From positions 62,001 through 126,000 of the forward strand of contig JNDT01002356.1 of the NCBI GenBank assembly GCA_000697055.1: 64,000 bases of DNA, in the 5' to 3' direction. Numbering within the stretch: position 1 is the first letter of the stretch; each line of letters opens with the position of its first letter. Under the pieces are notes generated by a model. The model made no database searches and was not told the DNA's origin. It saw nothing but the letters and a program-made list of their open reading frames with translations. The position numbers and the translations under genes were made by a program. Shown here piece by piece: positions 58,942-64,000 of this stretch. This stretch comes from Saksenaea vasiformis B4078. Taxonomy: Eukaryota > Mucoromycota > Mucoromycetes > Mucorales > Saksenaeaceae.

Positions 58942-60132
58942 ATGACCTCTTCTTACCATACAAAGCCTCATGCCCTCATCGTCGGTGGTGGTGTAACTGG
59001 TTTAACTACGGCTTGGACATTACTGGAGAAAGGTTACCGCGTTACCATCATCTCCAAGGAATACGCTTCAGAAGACAAGAAGATCACTTCGCAGATTGCT
59101 GGTGCTCTGTGGGAATGGCCTCCAGCCGTGTGTGGTCGTCATACCGATCTTATTTCTCTTACAAACTCCAAACGCTGGTGTATGGTAGCCTGGGACAGAT
59201 TTGACAAGATGGCTGCGGATAGAGAACTTAGCGAAAAGTCTGGCGTCAAGATGAGACTAGCAAACTTCTTCTTCCGTACTCCTGTTGCCGAAGATCCCTA
59301 TCAGCTTGCTAAAATGAACGAGATCAAGGCCAATGTCAGGGGTTTCCGCCACGATGCTGCTATTATTGACGAGCTTGGTGTAAGCAAGGAGTTCGGTGTG
59401 GTAGACTGCTATCAACATCTTGCACCAGTTATTGATACCGATCGCTATATGGAATGGCTAATCGATCACGTAAAGAAGCTGGGAGCTTCTGTGTTGATAA
59501 GAGAAGTCCGTGGAGATCTCTTCCAACAGGAGGAATCACTTCTCCGTCAATATGGTGCCGACGTTTTGATTAACTGCACTGGTCTCGCCGGCAAGGAATT
59601 AGCATCGGATGACACAGTTTACCCACTCCGTGGATCTCTTGTGCGTGTTATCAACGACGGCACCAAGTTTCCCCGTATTACCCAGGCAATGTCTCTCTCA
59701 TTGGATGGTCGCGAGGGTGAAAACGATCTTATCTTCATTGTGCCTCGCAACGACAACCTTCTCATTCTTGGTGGTATGGCCGAGCCACACAAGTATGATT
59801 TAGATATCAATCTGGAAAACTACCCACCCATTCGCGAGATGTACGAACGTAATGTCAGATTCTATCCTGACCTTGGCAAGGGCGAGATCGATCCCAAGTA
59901 TCCTGTGGCTGTCGGTTTAAGACCATTCAGAGCACAAAACGTCAAGGTCGAACGTGAAAAGAGATTACACAATGGGGAACGAAAATCAAAATTGGTCCAC
60001 AGTTACGGACAGGGCGGTGCAGGTTTCTCTCTCTCATTTGGATGCGCAGATGATGTGGCTGACATCGTTGATCATATATTGGCTGAAGACAAATCTACAA
60101 CTTCTACTGCGCCAGTTAAGGCCAACTTATAA
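58942..60132 (+). CDS. D-amino-acid oxidase (FAD-dependent)
   Basis: Oxidises D-amino acids to keto acids, ammonia and hydrogen peroxide. Single exon, 396 residues, from the ATG giving MTSSYHTKPH just before the Rossmann motif LIVGGGVTGLTTAW (12-25). An upstream in-frame extension uses only a TTG start and an unconserved leader. Family marks: GVVDCYQHLAPVID, LINCTGLAGKEL (209-220), DTVYPLRGSLV with the conserved Arg-Gly, LILGGMAEP, VGLRPFR with the carboxylate-binding Arg327, VEREKRLHNG, and HSYGQGGAGFSLSFGCADD at the end. The usual Tyr in the YIIPR motif is Phe265 here, which may change substrate range. It ends in ANL, not a standard peroxisomal SKL. It is closely similar throughout to the oxidase half of the fusion protein on the opposite strand. 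Confidence 0.93.
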   Translation: MTSSYHTKPHALIVGGGVTGLTTAWTLLEKGYRVTIISKEYASEDKKITSQIAGALWEWPPAVCGRHTDLISLTNSKRWCMVAWDRFDKMAADRELSEKSGVKMRLANFFFRTPVAEDPYQLAKMNEIKANVRGFRHDAAIIDELGVSKEFGVVDCYQHLAPVIDTDRYMEWLIDHVKKLGASVLIREVRGDLFQQEESLLRQYGADVLINCTGLAGKELASDDTVYPLRGSLVRVINDGTKFPRITQAMSLSLDGREGENDLIFIVPRNDNLLILGGMAEPHKYDLDINLENYPPIREMYERNVRFYPDLGKGEIDPKYPVAVGLRPFRAQNVKVEREKRLHNGERKSKLVHSYGQGGAGFSLSFGCADDVADIVDHILAEDKSTTSTAPVKANL

Positions 60133-60450
60133 ACAAATAAAGATACACTGTATAAATAGTTCGTCATCGCGGTTACATGGTGCGTTCAGTAAATTAAGAT
60201 ATTAATTGTGTGTCATCTTTTTCATGATGACCTTTTCTACGTGTGGTCTATCTAATAGGGGTTCGCAGTACCTTGAGCTCGCATTTCTGAGCGCCTGTCT
60301 CGCTATGATGCAAACAAGTTAACCGTAACGTCGATTTTTGTTTCAATTTGATTATTTGAAATATCACTCCTTCATTTGGCGATAAGTTTAAAAGGCGATT
60401 CATTCATTCATGTCTACAATGGCAAGTAGAAACTCTTGTAGTGGACTTTC
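60133..60450. other. Intergenic, no gene seen
   Basis: 318 bases between the DAO gene and the transposase remnant. Nothing recognised. Confidence 0.5.
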
Positions 60451-60990
60451 TCACCTCTTCATCAGCCTTTCATACATCTGTGCCTTTGCTGTATGCTTCA
60501 ATTTATCGCTGATTTCGCTTGAAGTATCTTCGTATCTTTGTAGGCGCTTGATCTGGAGAGATGCGCTGTCCAGACTGGCAAGTAAAAGCTGTTGAAGCCC
60601 TTTAAGCGCATAGTCACATTTGGCACGCACTTCCTTCTTTATGTCGGACCAGTATCTCTCGATACAATTACACTCCAAGTGAAATTCTGGATAAAGATCG
60701 AAGAGCAGATGATGTTTGAGAAGGATCTCTTGAAGGGCGGTCCGCTGGAATTTAAAATCATCTTCAGCGAGACGGTGATATGCACAGCTGTTTTCTGCAC
60801 TGTTTTCGCAGCGAAGTCACCATAATTTACCTTGCCTTCCAGGGGAATGATCGTCGCCATGCCATAACCGCCTTTCATCCAGTACCGCTTTCATGCCTTT
60901 GAACACTTCGTAGATCTTTTCTTTTCCAGACTTTGTTCTCTTTACTTTTCTCCAGTAAAATGTCTGCGTTTTGGTATGACCGTTGCGTAC
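60451..60990 (-). mobile_element. DDE transposase remnant
   Basis: Read on the minus strand from about 60985, the translation runs RNGHTKTQTFYWRK, GMKAVLDERRLW, then, after frame breaks and a stop, FKFQRTALQEIL, DLYPEFHLECNCIERYWSD, CDYALKGLQQLL and a charged tail to the stop at 60451. The YPxFHxExNxIERYW block, with the final catalytic Glu, and CDY are typical of a DDE transposase-like family abundant in Mucoromycota and other fungi. The earlier catalytic Asp residues cannot be located and the frame is broken, so this is a dead copy. Confidence 0.6.
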
Positions 60991-62568
60991 AAATGTCGTG
61001 CCTTTGAATCAGCAAGGTGGTCTTGTAGTCGTGTAAATTGAGTAAACGTGGTGAAGTGAAGAATATAACATACTACCATTGTGTATATACTGGTTTAAAC
61101 TTACGGTAAAAAAGTGATAGTAAAACCTGTGGTCCCATACATCAGTCAACAGTAGTGCGAAGCACTTCATCTCAGTTGCCATTGATTTGGAAGGCAAGTG
61201 TCGCATCTAACGTTACTGTCGATGGTATCCTTGCTTAAAATGCCAAGGCAAAGAAGGCTTTGGCAGCGATCTTCCACGTTTACATTCCGTCCGCCTAATT
61301 TTACTTTCAAGGTGACCTAGGTTGCAAGACAGCGACAACTGCTCAAGCTTGGTTACTAATGCATCAGGACGAATGCCCACGATATCCTCTGTAACTTTGC
61401 TCGGCCAACGTAGTAGAACGTCTTTGGATGGATCTGCAATCATGCATGAGAGAATGGGATCGAAATAAATCGATCACAGCTCAGACTCCCCGATTCTGCT
61501 ATCATTTTTAATTTCTTTCTTTTTTCGGCAGTTTTGTTAAGAATTTAGAGAAAAACAAATGCTATTAGCAAATTGTGTGACAATGTAGTGATGCATGATG
61601 TACATTACCATAGCGCGATTGCGCGAACGACACGCTGTTTCGAATAGTCTATACTTCGGGAAATAGCAAGCAAATCCAATTGAGCATCCTCAACCGACAT
61701 TTCTGCATTGTAAGTCGTATAATCGGATCCATTAAAATGCGCCCTCTCTAGTTTCAGGTCTTCCATTCCTTGCAAAATGGTTGAAAATTTCGGGTGTTGA
61801 TATCATAGAGGATGTGCCACGAAGCCTTCTGAGTACGAACTGAGCTATGTAGTGGATAAGGCTCTCGTTTGACACACTAAAACGCAATCCTAATACCTTC
61901 CAAAATTGCTGGCGCAAGATAGGTATCATGGATAAAGCTGTTCACGGAGATGAAACAACCTCAGTGTTGGACGCACTTGTGGCAAGCATGAGTTGTCACC
62001 TTCAGTCTATCAATCTCCCGCATCTGCCCCAATATTTGCGTCCTGAAACGTTTGTGCCATTGACAACTCATCTTTCCAGAGATAGGGATTACTTTTTTGT
62101 AAGAAAATGATAAAAGTTAGTGCATCATTTACATGTCAAGAGGTGTGCAGACATGAAGCAGAAGAATGTTTCTGTATTCCTTCCGCGATGACGATTGCTT
62201 CACAGAGGCAAACATTTGTCACATATAAGAATGTTTTCTAACAGCTTTACAATATTAATGTCTACTTGCAAGTAAATCAAACAAAAAGGCGACTTTCAAT
62301 AATCTTATGGAATGATCCCAAGACATCATTTTTCGATAAATATATTTTTCAATCATACAACTAGATATTTCAGTCTATGCGCTACCTCCTTGTACAGCGC
62401 GCTATTAGATCCCACTTCTCATACGGGCCAAATTAGAATGATGATGGAAAGGCGTGATCTTACTATGGCTTTTCGAAGCAAGGTTCCTTTCAAGCGGAGT
62501 AAACAGACTGCAAAATCTGGCTGTTCCTTTTTTACCCTCTCTCTCTTCCACAAACCTTTAAATACACG
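60991..62568. other. Intergenic with coding-like relics
   Basis: The minus strand at about 61615-61790 reads as a good open stretch (LKLERAHFNGSDYTTYNAEM, then AQLDLLAISRSIDYSKQRVV, ending at a GTAATG donor-like site). The minus-strand frame at 61213-61443 also looks protein-like. They could be parts of the same decayed element as the transposase or of an unrecognised gene. No family assigned. Confidence 0.4.
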
Positions 62569-63935
62569 ATGAAAATAAATCCTCGTGTATTTTTTGACAT
62601 TGACATTGATGGCCAACGAAGTAAGTACTTTGCACAGTACACATACTTGGATCATGCTGACCGTAGTGTTTTATTTGTATTGACATTAAGTTGGTCGAAT
62701 TGTGATCGAGCTGTTTGCCGATGAAGTTCCTCATACAGCTGAAAATTTTCGTGCTCTTTGCACAGGTACCAAAGTACGCATTACAATGGAAGAAACTCAT
62801 TTTAGTTTTAGGCGAAAAAGGTCTGGGCAAAGTGAGCAACATGCCTCTTCATTATCGTGGTTCCATTTTTCATCGGTAAGGGGAAATCTCGAAAGTTGAT
62901 CTACGGTACTCAAGCATGATTATACCTAGTGTCATCAAAGGTTTTATGATCCAGGGTGGTGATTTCACGCGCCGTAATGGTACAGGCGGTGAAAGCATTT
63001 ATGGAGCGCAGTTTCCAGATGAATCGTTTGCTCGCAAGCATACAACGCAAGGTCTATTGAGTATGGCCAATCGTGGCCCCAACACCCAATCATCCCAATT
63101 CTTCATCACTACACGCCCCACACCTCATTTGGACGGAAAACATGTTGTGTTTGGTCGTGTCGTAGTGGGCTACAATATTGTCCAAACCATAGAAAATGAA
63201 GCGGTGGATGATAATGATCGCCCCCTTCGAAACGTTATGATTGCCAACAGCGGTGAACTGATGTTGAAACTTCCTCCTGGTGTCAAAGGTAAATGAAACC
63301 GATAATGGTACGGCTTTACTGAAGAACTTTCTCTGTTCAGTGAAGGAGAAGAAGGAAGAGGAGGAAGCTGACGAACGAAAGAAAAAGCGATCACGATCTG
63401 TGTCGGACGTATCGGATAGTGAAGAGGAAAGCGACGACTCGGAAGACGAAAGAAGACGCAAGAAAAAGCGAAAGAGCAAGAAAAAGAGCAAAAAGGAGAA
63501 GAAAGATAAGAAAAAGAAGAAGAAAAGCGACCGTGGACGAAGTCCAAGTCCGGTGTCCGCCCGTAGCAAGAGCATTGAACGTACGCCCTCACCACCACCA
63601 AAGTCTCCGCGCTCTGTTGCTTCAAGAACGCCTTCACGTTCGCCTGTACGAGCAAGTCGTGAAGCAAGCCGAGATAGAGAGGATCGGTCAACCAGTCCTT
63701 ACCGTGCTCGACATACAGGTTCATCTTATAGACCGAGTTACCGTCGATTCATGGAACGTGATGCTGAAAGACCTGAATGGGAAAAACGACGACGCTTTAG
63801 TGATGATGAACCAGAAGTAACATTCAAGGGTCGAGGTCGTGTGGTAAGTTTTCTTCTCAGTTACTTTAACAGGTACTGATCAGTTCTGCATCATAGAAAT
63901 ATCACCGAGGGAGAGGAGGAATGCGTGGTTGGTAA
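62569..63935 (+). CDS. Nuclear RS-domain cyclophilin (PPIG/CypRS type peptidyl-prolyl isomerase)
   Basis: Prolyl isomerase with an Arg/Ser-rich tail, expected in nuclear speckles with the splicing machinery. Six exons (62569-62620, 62691-62765, 62812-62875, 62930-63288, 63341-63843, 63897-63935) give 363 residues. The cyclophilin domain (about 6-178) has the catalytic [36 protein letters not shown] and [17 protein letters not shown]. The CypA cyclosporin-contact Trp is His, as in PPIG and the larger RS cyclophilins, so drug affinity may be low. A Lys/Glu/Asp-rich region and about 60 residues of RS/SP repeats follow, then a C-terminal [12 protein letters not shown] encoded by its own 39-base exon. 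Confidence 0.97.
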
Positions 63936-64000
63936 AAGAGAATGAAAAAATAATAATAAAAAGTTGAAGAAAAAACCACAAAAAAAGAAGAAAAGACAAT

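Overview
The window is nuclear DNA of a fungus. Genes carry many short GT-AG introns (mostly about 45-65 nt), two candidate GC-AG introns and several micro-exons. Gene content is fungal: an NHA1-type antiporter, MUB1/SamB, a MET30/sconB and CYS3/MetR sulfur-control pair, a Zn2Cys6 factor, a 161-residue tropomyosin and an FSH-type hydrolase. Intron style, long AT-rich intergenic stretches and a transposase remnant ending in an IERYW block suggest an early-diverging fungus, probably Mucoromycota. That placement is inference. Nineteen protein-coding genes could be reconstructed. For each one the listed exons add up to an intact reading frame.

Layout: 1.4-5.2 kb holds NHA1 (minus) divergent from a small two-helix membrane protein with PY motifs. 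5.2-9.9 kb is gene-poor and carries a TA-flanked MITE. 9.9-17.2 kb holds MUB1/SamB and the 17-exon TRAPP subunit TRS85/TRAPPC8. 17.7-23.1 kb holds the sulfur-controller F-box/WD40 gene (sconB/MET30 type) followed by the bZIP factor of the CYS3/MetR type, which in model fungi is the substrate of that ubiquitin ligase. 23.4-32.1 kb is dense: ZNHIT3-like, the NatB catalytic subunit, the YAK1 kinase and a CSC1-type osmosensitive channel. 33.7-43.3 kb holds mitochondrial uL16, a Zn2Cys6 factor, an FSH-type serine hydrolase and an F-box protein. 43.3-46.6 kb is a graveyard: a degenerate F-box 3' end, a second MITE and three copies of an intron-flanked repeat. 46.6-48.9 kb holds tropomyosin and a conserved protein of unknown function.

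The most unusual locus is 49.1-60.1 kb. One intronless ORF encodes a D-amino-acid-oxidase-like FAD domain fused directly to a complete 12-helix major facilitator transporter (793 residues). About 7.5 kb away, across DNA with no recognisable gene and on the opposite strand, lies a free-standing paralog of the oxidase. The free enzyme keeps the conserved substrate-carboxylate arginine. The fused domain has lost it along with other active-site positions, which suggests an oxidase fold recruited for sensing or control of a transporter.

The right end holds a degenerate DDE transposase and a nuclear RS-domain cyclophilin (PPIG type). No tRNA, rRNA or CRISPR was recognised by eye.
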